Origin: Candidatus Margulisiibacteriota bacterium
GTDB lineage: Bacteria > Margulisbacteria > WOR-1 > O2-12-FULL-45-9
NCBI GenBank assembly: GCA_028714935.1
Contig: JAQTLJ010000066.1
Span: forward strand, 1-6,975
DNA length: 6,975 bases
Reading direction: 5' to 3'
Shown here: piece after piece, positions 1 through 5,409 of the stretch
How the letters are laid out: each line of letters opens with the position of its first letter
Numbering within the stretch: the stretch's first letter is position 1
Made by a program: the position numbers and the translations under genes
The notes under the pieces: generated by a model
What the model was told of the DNA's origin: nothing
Databases searched by the model: none
Seen by the model: the letters and a program-made list of their open reading frames with translations, nothing else

Positions 1-1
1 A

Positions 2-295
2 TCGGAAGCGAAAAATAACCAGCGGGAGATCTGGGAAGCAACAGTTGCGACCTTTATTTCCAAGCTGGTCTTTGCGCTGACCTTCGTGATCCCGGTCTTA
101 CTGTTAGAACTTGGACAGGCAATGGTGGTCGGCGTGATCTGGGGCATGACAGTCCTGGGCCTTTTGAGTTACATCCTGGCCAGGGAAGAGGGCGAAAGCC
201 CCTGGAAAGTTGTTGGCGAACACTTGCTGATCACCTTGGTCGTGATAATCATCACGCACTACCTGGGAGAATTGATCGCGGCCGCTTTTGGGTAA
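2..295 (+). CDS. VIT1/CCC1-like transporter, C-terminal part (5' end outside window)
   Basis: The frame is open from the first bases of the window to a TAA at 293-295 (97 codons). The real start is therefore upstream, and the GTG at 86 is an internal valine, not a start. The visible part has a short amphipathic lead (REIWEATVATFISK), a hydrophobic segment around FALTFVIPVLLL, a second around VVGVIWGMTVLGLLSYIL, a charged loop (AREEGESPWK), and a last segment HLLITLVVIIITHYLGELI. Three C-terminal helices with a final THYLGxxI-type ending resemble the VIT1/CCC1 family of iron/manganese transporters in the inner membrane. The metal-binding N-terminal part is not visible, so substrate cannot be judged. 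It is probably co-transcribed with the flavoprotein gene 12 bases downstream. Family assignment is by recognition only; another small polytopic membrane family remains possible. Confidence 0.62.
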   Translation, partial: SEAKNNQREIWEATVATFISKLVFALTFVIPVLLLELGQAMVVGVIWGMTVLGLLSYILAREEGESPWKVVGEHLLITLVVIIITHYLGELIAAAFG

Positions 296-299
296 GGAG
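293..299 (+). promoter_or_regulatory. Ribosome binding site overlapping upstream stop codon
   Basis: TAAGGAG carries the TAA stop of the transporter frame and a strong Shine-Dalgarno core (AAGGAG) in the same bases, 8 nt before the ATG at 308. This fixes the start of the flavoprotein gene and implies translational coupling of the two genes. Confidence 0.8.
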
Positions 300-307
300 A
301 AATCTAA

Positions 308-832
308 ATGTATTTGCCGGTTATTCTAGGGACAGCAAGGGAGGGGCGGGAGTCGGAAAAGGTCGCTCGCTTTGTGCTTGAGCTGGTGAAAAGATCCGGG
401 GCGGGAGCGGAACTGATCGATGCGCGTGATTATCGGATCGCTGCGACCAACAACACCGGAGCGATCCCGGAAGCAAAAAAGCTGGCCGAAAAGATCACCA
501 AAGCGGACGGGATTATTATTGTCATGCCCGAATATAACCACGGTTTTTCGGGCGAGCTTAAAATGATGCTCGACCTGCTCTATAAAGAATATGCCAATAA
601 GCCGGTAGCGATCTGCGGGGTTTCGGCGGGGCCGCTGGGCGGGGCGAGGGGAGTGCAAGCGCTAAAATTGACCTTGCTGGCTTTGCGCCTGCAGCCGATC
701 CTGGAAACAGTTTATTTCCCCAATGTCCAGGAGCTGTTCAATGAGCAGGGCGAGATCAAGGACCGCGCTTATGAACAGAGGGTCTTGGGGATGGTTGAGG
801 GGCTGGTCAAGCAGATAGCGAACAAAAAATAA
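308..832 (+). CDS. NAD(P)H-dependent FMN reductase family flavoprotein
   Basis: This 174-residue protein belongs to the flavodoxin-fold FMN reductase family, cytosolic enzymes that use NAD(P)H to reduce FMN, quinones or other small electrophiles. The sequence shows the N-terminal beta strand and phosphate-binding loop (VILGTAREGRES, residues 5-16), the central IIIVMPEYNHGFSGELKMMLD block (69-89) with the PEYN motif that contacts the isoalloxazine ring, and a C-terminal SAGPLGGARGVQALK loop (106-120). Length is normal for the family. The start is supported by an AAGGAG 8 nt upstream. The physiological substrate cannot be read from sequence. The gene ends convergently with ssrA; its last codons (AAC AAA AAA TAA) form, on the opposite strand, the T-rich tract of the ssrA terminator. 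Confidence 0.9.
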   Translation: MYLPVILGTAREGRESEKVARFVLELVKRSGAGAELIDARDYRIAATNNTGAIPEAKKLAEKITKADGIIIVMPEYNHGFSGELKMMLDLLYKEYANKPVAICGVSAGPLGGARGVQALKLTLLALRLQPILETVYFPNVQELFNEQGEIKDRAYEQRVLGMVEGLVKQIANKK

Positions 833-879
833 ATATGGCTTGCCATCCGAAGCTCCGACGAAGTCGGAGCGAAGGATGG
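824..879 (-). terminator. Compound palindrome with T-rich tract ending the ssrA operon
   Basis: On the minus strand an outer stem CCATCC/GGATGG (874-879 with 843-848) encloses an 8-bp inner stem (863-870 with 852-859), and all three junctions are GAA/TTC triplets. The minus strand then reads into a T-rich stretch at 834-824 with six consecutive T. This fits an intrinsic terminator for ssrA, although the T run begins about 13 nt after the main stem. A shorter stem (846-843 with 838-835) lies immediately before the T-rich tract and could serve instead. On the plus strand the same hairpin lacks a T run, so termination of the flavoprotein gene here is less certain. The outer arm covers the last three encoded bases of tmRNA. 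Confidence 0.6.
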
Positions 880-1287
880 AGCTGGCGGGAGTCGAACCCG
901 CGTCCGGAAAGGCAATTGCGAAAGCCGCTACGAGCGTAGTTCCTGCTATTTATTTCGCTTAAGGTTTGACCCGGAACGAGGAATACCCTAAGCTATCCGA
1001 TCTAAATTTTCCCCGACCGGCCAACCGGAGAAACCGGTCAGGTATCCGAAATTATTACGTCTTACCCGAGCTCTTCGGCGAACTCGGGGGACGGCGCGCT
1101 TATATTATTAAGCGCGGGCGAAAGCGCCCTGCAGGACATTACTGTTTAGGTAAGCCCACTGAACGCCTTCCATAGCTTGTTTTACGTCTGCATTTAGGAC
1201 GTTGGCGACCGTGTTTAACGAGGCAAATCGCACCCTCGGCTCGCAGCTTGCACAACCACAACTCCCCGTCAAAACCCTTACAGCCCC
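877..1287 (-). ncRNA. ssrA: tmRNA (transfer-messenger RNA), one-piece
   Basis: tmRNA rescues ribosomes stalled on broken mRNAs by acting first as alanyl-tRNA and then as a short mRNA for a degradation tag. The 5' end GGGGCTG (1287-1281) pairs with the 3' CAGCTCC (884-878), discriminator A at 877. The 3' region has the near-invariant GGACGCGGGTTCGACTCCCG T-arm. The 5' domain has TTTTGACGGGG and GCCGAGG...GCCTCG, as in the pseudoknot before the resume codon. The tag frame begins at 1206. Further hairpins follow the tag (CCCGAG/CTCGGG, and GACCGG/CCGGTC), consistent with the later pseudoknots. The terminal CCA is not encoded; the next bases are TCC. Encoded length is 411 nt, normal for a one-piece tmRNA. 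It lies last in a gene string that also contains smpB and overlaps the upstream CDS by 10 bases. No good promoter is visible just upstream, so maturation from the operon transcript is likely. Confidence 0.95.
1108..1206 (-). other. tmRNA tag reading frame (predicted 32-residue tag)
   Basis: The resume codon is placed at GCC (1206-1204) because GGTC|GCC AAC matches the known AGTC|GCA AAC context in E. coli. The frame runs for 32 codons and ends in tandem TAA TAA (1110-1105). It begins Ala-Asn-Val-Leu-Asn-Ala-Asp and ends Gly-Ala-Phe-Ala-Arg-Ala. The stops lie at the top of an 8-bp hairpin (1116-1109 with 1102-1095), the position expected for the tag stop in the helix after the tag. Of the other frames, one stops after three codons and the other ends Pro-Lys-Gln before this hairpin, so this frame is preferred. 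The base at -4 is G, where E. coli has A. Confidence 0.72.
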
Positions 1288-1748
1288 CTGATCTCTTCTT
1301 TGAGCAAGCCCAGGAATGACTCCACTTGATCTGCGTTCATGTTGGCGAGTAATTCAGCGAAGGTCTGCCAGCTTTCGGCTTCTTCCATCAGGTCTTTGTT
1401 CTCTTTGATCTTTTGCAACTCGATCTCGATCTCTTCCTGCAGTTTGCGGTTGGCTTCTTCCAGCGCCGCCTGCGGTTCTTTCAGCCCGGTCAGCTCAATG
1501 ACCTCTTCCAGGATCCGCTCAAATTCTTCTGCCCCGATCTCTTTTTCCTTGGCTTCGGTCGCCAGGGCAGAGAGCCGGACCGCAATGGCGCGCGCGTCCA
1601 TCTCCGGGCCGCGGCCGATGTTCGGCCCTGACGGAGGAACCGGCCTTGGCTGTTTAGGGGCCTCTTCGGCCTTACCCGTTTCTTTCCCAGCCTCTTTGGG
1701 CGAGATCGGCGGCGGGATATGCGGTTTCTCTCCCGGCACTCTCATCAT
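1278..1748 (-). CDS. Unknown protein, Pro-rich N-terminus and helical C-terminus
   Basis: I do not recognise this 156-residue protein. Residues 1-50 are rich in Pro, Lys, Glu and Gly and look disordered. Residues 50-156 are strongly helical and charged, with a likely coiled-coil stretch around ALEEANRKLQEEIEIELQK. There is no signal peptide, membrane segment or obvious catalytic motif. The start (ATG at 1748) overlaps the previous stop as ATGA, and an AAAGGAG lies 11 nt upstream; a second ATG follows directly. The last codons GGG CTG TAA are also the acceptor-stem bases of tmRNA, so the gene overlaps ssrA by 10 bases. Its place between smpB and ssrA suggests a link to ribosome rescue, but this is inference from position alone. 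The long frame on the opposite strand is Ser-rich and low in complexity and is treated as a shadow. Confidence 0.78.
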   Translation of the reverse strand: MMRVPGEKPHIPPPISPKEAGKETGKAEEAPKQPRPVPPSGPNIGRGPEMDARAIAVRLSALATEAKEKEIGAEEFERILEEVIELTGLKEPQAALEEANRKLQEEIEIELQKIKENKDLMEEAESWQTFAELLANMNADQVESFLGLLKEEIRGL

Positions 1749-1927
1749 AGGACTTTCATCTCCTTTAAGACCATCTTGGAAATCAGCTTGCTCAACTGTG
1801 TCATCTTGACCTCTTCGCTCTGTGTCAGCGGCCGGTTCTTTATGGTCTGCATCTCTTCCTTGAGCATTTTATCGGCCTCTGAATAAACATCAGCGACAGT
1901 GTATTTCTTTTTAGCGGTTGCGGCCAT
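1745..1927 (-). CDS. Small unknown basic protein downstream of smpB
   Basis: I do not recognise this 60-residue product. It is Lys- and Met-rich and predicted helical (MAATAKKKYTVADVYSEADK at the N-terminus, ending KEMKVL), with no membrane segment. A longer start at 1990 exists in the same frame, but it would overlap smpB by 80 bases. The ATG at 1927 overlaps smpB by only 17 bases and has AAGGGA 7 nt upstream, so I chose it. The stop overlaps the start of the next gene as ATGA, which implies translational coupling of the two unknown proteins. Its small size and charge would suit an RNA- or protein-binding role, but nothing in the sequence proves that. Confidence 0.72.
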   Translation of the reverse strand: MAATAKKKYTVADVYSEADKMLKEEMQTIKNRPLTQSEEVKMTQLSKLISKMVLKEMKVL

Positions 1928-2384
1928 AAGTTTTTCCCTTAAGTGCTTTTTCAATCTCTCTTTTAGTTGCTCTAGTTCTAAGCGCTTCACGTTTTTCGTA
2001 TTTTTTCTTGGCCTTGGCTAACCCGAGCTCTACTTTTGCCCAGTTGCCCTCAAAAAAGAGCTTGAGCGGCACAATGGTCAAACCTTTTTCGGCCGCTTTG
2101 CCGGCTAATTTCAGCTGTTCCCTTTTCGTTAAGAGAACTTTCCTGGGCCGGATCGGGTCGATCTTGCTTTTGTCCGCCGTTCCCCAGGGACTGATATGCA
2201 GGCCGTAGATCCAGATCTCCCCTTTTTCGGCCCGGGCAAAGCTGTCCATCAGATTGGCGCTTCCCTGCCGGACCGACTTGACCTCTCCCCCCTGCAGCAC
2301 CAATCCGGCTTTGTAAGTTTCAAGGATCTGATAATCGAACCGGGCTTTCCGGTTATCCGCGACTATCTTGAAATACTTGGGCAT
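1911..2384 (-). CDS. smpB: SsrA-binding protein SmpB
   Basis: SmpB binds the tRNA-like domain of tmRNA, helps its alanylation and delivers it to the A site of stalled ribosomes. The 157 residues match the family from end to end: NRKARFDYQI (11-20), the LETYKAGLVLQGGEVKSVRQ block (21-40) with GSANLMDSFA following, GLTIVPLKLFF (101-111), and ELGLAKAKKKYEKRE (119-133). The Lys/Arg-rich C-terminal tail (134-157) is the part that enters the mRNA channel in known complexes. The start follows the dapB stop by one base, and no clear Shine-Dalgarno is visible, so translation probably depends on reinitiation after dapB. Its RNA partner ssrA is encoded in the same string about 620 bases downstream. Confidence 0.97.
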   Translation of the reverse strand: MPKYFKIVADNRKARFDYQILETYKAGLVLQGGEVKSVRQGSANLMDSFARAEKGEIWIYGLHISPWGTADKSKIDPIRPRKVLLTKREQLKLAGKAAEKGLTIVPLKLFFEGNWAKVELGLAKAKKKYEKREALRTRATKREIEKALKGKTYGRNR

Positions 2385-2385
2385 A

Positions 2386-3072
2386 TTATAACAGGTTTTC
2401 TAAACCGTCAACCAGCCCTTTTACTTCTTTAACCTTCCTGATGGCCATGATCACTCCAGGCATAAAGGATTCCCGGTTGATCGAATCGTGGCGGATGGTC
2501 AGGGTCTGCCCCAGGCCGCCAAAGATGACTGCCTGGTGGGCGACCAGCCCCTGCAGGCGGACAGAATGAATGGGGATCTCTTTGCCTTTTATCCCACCGC
2601 GTTCGTTTTTGATCATTTCTGCCGTCTTTTTGGCAGTGCCGGAAGGGGCGTCAAGTTTTTTGTCGTGATGGAACTCGATGATCTCCACCTGGGGCATATA
2701 GTGGGCCGCTTCCCGGGAGAATTTCATCATCAGGACCGCGCCGATCGCGAAATTGGGCGCGACAATGCAATTGACCTTGTTCTTGGCGCAAAGCTTCTTG
2801 AGCTCGGCCAGGTTGTCCGCGGTCAGACCGGTCGTGCCGATCACCGCGTGGGCTTTATTGTCCATGATCGTCCGGGCATTTTTCAGCGCTGCAGCCGGCT
2901 GGGTGAAATCGACGACCACATTGGCTTTTGTCTCCCGGATCATTTTGCCCAGATCGTCGCCAAGGTCTGATTGGCCGACAAGCTCCAGGTCGCCTTCTTT
3001 TAAAACAGCTTTGACCGTTTCTGAGCCCATTTTCCCTTTCGCGCCGTTAACAAGAACTTTTATCTTAACCAT
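2386..3072 (-). CDS. dapB: 4-hydroxy-tetrahydrodipicolinate reductase
   Basis: DapB reduces the cyclic product of DapA with NAD(P)H in the diaminopimelate/lysine pathway, supplying peptidoglycan and protein synthesis. The sequence shows the dinucleotide-binding loop NGAKGKMG (9-16), VVVDFTQP (52-59), IGTTG (78-82), APNFAIG (105-111) and the catalytic block EFHHDKKLDAPSGTA (133-147). By alignment with E. coli, His135 and Lys139 are the catalytic pair. At 228 residues it is shorter than the 240-275 common in the family; the loss is in the region between the Rossmann strand and the DFT motif. All active-site motifs are present. The start lies 2 bases after the dut stop, and its ribosome binding site AGGGGGTGA lies inside a repeat-like element that also encodes the end of dut. 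Confidence 0.97.
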   Translation of the reverse strand: MVKIKVLVNGAKGKMGSETVKAVLKEGDLELVGQSDLGDDLGKMIRETKANVVVDFTQPAAALKNARTIMDNKAHAVIGTTGLTADNLAELKKLCAKNKVNCIVAPNFAIGAVLMMKFSREAAHYMPQVEIIEFHHDKKLDAPSGTAKKTAEMIKNERGGIKGKEIPIHSVRLQGLVAHQAVIFGGLGQTLTIRHDSINRESFMPGVIMAIRKVKEVKGLVDGLENLL

Positions 3073-3074
3073 GT

Positions 3075-3545
3075 TTACTTCACCCCCTCGACAGGCTCGG
3101 GGCGAAGCCCCGTATGTCCAAAGCCTCCGGCTCCACGATCTGACGCCGGCAGCTCTGCGACCTCTTCAAATGATATTTTTTCTATTTTATTGATGATCAT
3201 CTGCGCGATCCGGTCGCCACGCTTGATGACCAGGTCCTGCTTGGAATGGTTCATCAAGATCACTCCAACTTCACCGCGATAGTCGGCATCAACGGTCCCC
3301 GGCGTATTTAAGATTGAAATTCCCTGCTTTAGAGCCAACCCTGATCTTGGCCGCACCTGTGCCTCATAACCTTCCGGCAACGCGATCGAGATCCCGGACG
3401 GCACCAACTTCCATTCCCCGGGAAGAATAACCAGTTCCGCTGTTACTGCGGCCAACAAGTCCATGCCGGCCGCGTGCTCGCTCATGTACCGCGGCAGCGG
3501 CAAGTCCTGGCCGTGCGGCAGACGTTTTACCTGTGCTTTCAGCAT
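3075..3545 (-). CDS. dut: Deoxyuridine 5'-triphosphate nucleotidohydrolase (dUTPase)
   Basis: This trimeric dUTPase hydrolyses dUTP to dUMP and pyrophosphate, keeping uracil out of DNA and feeding dTMP synthesis. All five family motifs are visible in order: AGMDLLA (26-32), RPRSGLA (65-71), GTVDADYRGE (83-92, catalytic Asp86), RGDRIAQM (109-116) and RGAGGFGHTG (137-146). Family members usually end within a few residues of motif V; here ten more residues, LRPEPVEGVK (147-156), follow. They are encoded by a hairpin-bearing repeat-like element (see 3080-3112), so the tail looks like an added sequence rather than part of the fold. The start shares one base with the M16 peptidase stop (TGATG), with AAGGAG 11 nt upstream inside the peptidase gene. 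Confidence 0.97.
   Translation of the reverse strand: MLKAQVKRLPHGQDLPLPRYMSEHAAGMDLLAAVTAELVILPGEWKLVPSGISIALPEGYEAQVRPRSGLALKQGISILNTPGTVDADYRGEVGVILMNHSKQDLVIKRGDRIAQMIINKIEKISFEEVAELPASDRGAGGFGHTGLRPEPVEGVK
3080..3112 (-). repeat. Repeat-like palindromic element at the dut/dapB junction
   Basis: A perfect 6-bp stem CGGGGC/GCCCCG closes a GAA loop (3098-3112). Read on the minus strand it is followed by GAGCCTGTCGAGGGGGTGAA. The translated tail LRPEPVEG resembles the RPELVEG-type endings that dispersed intergenic repeats produce in many bacterial genomes (recollection, not a search). The element supplies both the dut C-terminus and the AGGGGGTGA ribosome binding site of dapB. The CGAAG loop motif is shared with the palindrome at 843-879. 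Only one copy is in the window, so repeat status is inferred. Confidence 0.5.
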
Positions 3546-4807
3546 CAGCAGTGCAGCTCCTTGATCGGCAGTTCTTCGAGATCACCGATAACCGCCAGGG
3601 TTAAATATTCGTCGCGGAAAAACCGGTTTGCGAGCCTAATTATATCATCATTCCCGACTTTATCAACCTTGGCGAAAATCTCATCGATGGTCATCACGCG
3701 GTTGTAATAAAATTCGGATTTCGCCTGCCAGCTCATGCGGGAAGAGGTTGATTCCAGCCCCAGGACGAGCGAGCCTTTCAGGGATTCCCTGGCCTTGTCC
3801 AGTTCTGCCTTGGTAATGCCCTCTTTTTTCAGGTTTTTGAACTGTTCCAGGATCAGATCGATGACCTTGTTCAGGTTGTCTTTGCTCGTTCCGGCGTAAA
3901 CATAAGCGATCCCGCAATTGCGGAAGGGGGAGGAAGTCGAAAAGATCGAGTAAACCAGGCCTCTTTTTTCCCTGACCTCCTGGAAAAGCCGCGAGCTCAT
4001 GCTGCCGCCAAGGACATTATCCATCATTGCGTAAGGATAACGTTCCTCGTCAACCTGGGAAACGCCTTTAACCCCCAGGCAGAGGTGCAGCTGTTCGGTC
4101 TTTTTATGTTTCAGGTTTATGCTTCCTTTAAATTCGTGCGGGGGCGGGGGAGGATTGACCGCTTTGCCTTGCCAGGCTTCCAGATAGGGCTTTAATCTTT
4201 CAACCGCATCGGGCGGGATTGCTCCGGCCAGGGAAACGATAGTATTTCCGGGCGAATACCAGCTGTCGCGATAATGCAGAATATCTTCCCTGGATATCGA
4301 TCTGACCGTTTCTTCCAGGCCGATAGTCGGCTTGCCGATCGGGTGGCCGTGCAGGATCTGTTCGGCAAAAAAATCATGGATCAGTTCGTCCGGCGTATCT
4401 TCATACATCTTGATCTCTTCCAAGATCACGCCTTTTTCCATCTCGATGCTCTTTGGCTCATAACGCGGGTTCAAGAGGAGGTCGCAAAGGACATCGATCG
4501 AAGTGTCAATGTGTTTATCGAGGACGACCGCGTAAAACATGGTGTTTTCTTTGCTGGTGTAGGCGTTGATCTTGCCGCCGACGGCGTCGAGCGCGTGCGC
4601 GATCTCAAAAGCGGACCGTTTGGCCGTCCCTTTAAAAGCCATGTGTTCAATGAAATGGGAGATGCCGCTCTCTTTGGCTGTTTCATTGCCGGAGCCGGCG
4701 CCGATCAGTATCCCCATCGAGACCGAGCGCATTGTGGGGATCTCTTCGGTGATGATCTTCAGGCCGTTGCTTAATGTGAATTTTTGGGCATTGGGTATGA
4801 TAGTCAT
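3545..4807 (-). CDS. M16 family zinc peptidase (processing-peptidase-like)
   Basis: This 420-residue protein is a single-chain M16B metallopeptidase, related to mitochondrial processing peptidase beta and the YmxG/MlpA group of bacteria. The inverted zinc motif HFIEH is at 51-55 (His51, Glu54, His55), with the distal ligand Glu131 in EEIKMYEDTPDE, spaced 76 residues after His55 as expected. The second half (about 230-420) is the inactive-type domain with GGSMSSRLFQEVREKRGLVYS (267-287), which contains the conserved Arg/Tyr contacts. A Pro-rich linker (219-223) separates the halves. No signal peptide is present, so it is predicted cytosolic. The start overlaps nadD as ATGA. Next to dut and dapB, this order recalls clusters seen in Clostridia. 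The natural substrate is unknown. Confidence 0.95.
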   Translation of the reverse strand: MTIIPNAQKFTLSNGLKIITEEIPTMRSVSMGILIGAGSGNETAKESGISHFIEHMAFKGTAKRSAFEIAHALDAVGGKINAYTSKENTMFYAVVLDKHIDTSIDVLCDLLLNPRYEPKSIEMEKGVILEEIKMYEDTPDELIHDFFAEQILHGHPIGKPTIGLEETVRSISREDILHYRDSWYSPGNTIVSLAGAIPPDAVERLKPYLEAWQGKAVNPPPPPHEFKGSINLKHKKTEQLHLCLGVKGVSQVDEERYPYAMMDNVLGGSMSSRLFQEVREKRGLVYSIFSTSSPFRNCGIAYVYAGTSKDNLNKVIDLILEQFKNLKKEGITKAELDKARESLKGSLVLGLESTSSRMSWQAKSEFYYNRVMTIDEIFAKVDKVGNDDIIRLANRFFRDEYLTLAVIGDLEELPIKELHC

Positions 4808-5409
4808 TGGTAAAGGTTGTGCTTCCTGATATAGTTGGCTACGGATTTTGGGATCAGCCGGCTAACGGATCGGCCGGCTTTCAGCTTTTCCCTGATCTCG
4901 GAGGCGGAAATGTTCTCGCGCAATTCCATCAAGTGGATCTGGTCGACCTCTTTCTGGAGCGGCGGGAACTTGACCAGGCGCCGGAAGGTCCGGATCCTGG
5001 TGCCGGGCCGCGTGCCGACGATAAATTCGCAGAGCCGGAACAGCTCCAGCGGTTTTTTCCAATCCAGGATCTCGTTGATCGAATCAAGCCCCATGATATA
5101 AAAAAGCTTGGCCGACTTGCCGTATTTCCTTTTCAGCGCGGTGAAAGTGTCGACCGCGTAGGAAAATCCCGGCCGGTCAAGCTCGATGCGCGAAACCGTG
5201 AAGCCTTTCATTCCTTTGATTGCCAGCCTGACCATTTTATAGCGGTGTTCCTTGTCGATGACTTCGGTCGGTCTTTTATGCGGCGGGTTGCCGGAAGGGA
5301 TAAAAATGATATGGTCGAGGGCGAACTCAGCTTTCGCAGCTTTAGCTAAAGCAAGGTGGCCCTTGTGGACCGGATTGAACGTGCCGCCCATGATCCCAAT
5401 GCGCTTCAT
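4804..5409 (-). CDS. nadD: Nicotinate-nucleotide adenylyltransferase
   Basis: NadD joins ATP and nicotinate mononucleotide to form deamido-NAD in NAD synthesis. The 201 residues begin with the nucleotidyltransferase signature GGTFNPVHKGH (8-18; His15 and His18 are the ATP-phosphate-binding histidines). They continue with IPSGNPPHK (37-45), SYAVDT (83-88), IMGLDS (105-110) and the C-terminal phosphate motif ISASEIR (167-173), which marks the family. Length is typical. The start overlaps the proA stop as ATGA, with AGGA 6 nt upstream inside proA. The proA-nadD pair is found in many bacteria within obg-proB-proA-nadD-rsfS strings; here rsfS does not follow directly, its place being taken by the M16 peptidase. 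Confidence 0.97.
   Translation of the reverse strand: MKRIGIMGGTFNPVHKGHLALAKAAKAEFALDHIIFIPSGNPPHKRPTEVIDKEHRYKMVRLAIKGMKGFTVSRIELDRPGFSYAVDTFTALKRKYGKSAKLFYIMGLDSINEILDWKKPLELFRLCEFIVGTRPGTRIRTFRRLVKFPPLQKEVDQIHLMELRENISASEIREKLKAGRSVSRLIPKSVANYIRKHNLYQ

Noticed and set aside
966..1175. Plus-strand frame of 69 codons
   Set aside because: It is antisense to the well-supported tmRNA, and its product has no recognisable features.
1105..1206. Alternative frame for the tmRNA tag ending Gly-Leu-Pro-Lys-Gln
   Set aside because: It does not start at the GTC|GCC AAC resume context, and its stop is outside the hairpin that should hold it.
1339..1809. Plus-strand frame of 156 codons opposite the unknown Pro-rich protein
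   Set aside because: The product is Ser-rich low-complexity sequence typical of a shadow frame. The minus frame has a good Shine-Dalgarno and ATGA coupling.
1928..1990. Longer start for the small gene after smpB (81 codons)
   Set aside because: It would overlap smpB by 80 bases; the ATG at 1927 has a suitably placed AAGGGA.
2488..2970. Plus-strand frame of 160 codons opposite dapB
   Set aside because: It is opposite clear dapB motifs, with no recognisable domain or ribosome binding site.
4807..5349. Plus-strand frame of 180 codons opposite nadD
   Set aside because: nadD on the minus strand has complete family motifs; the plus frame is a mirror of its codon pattern.
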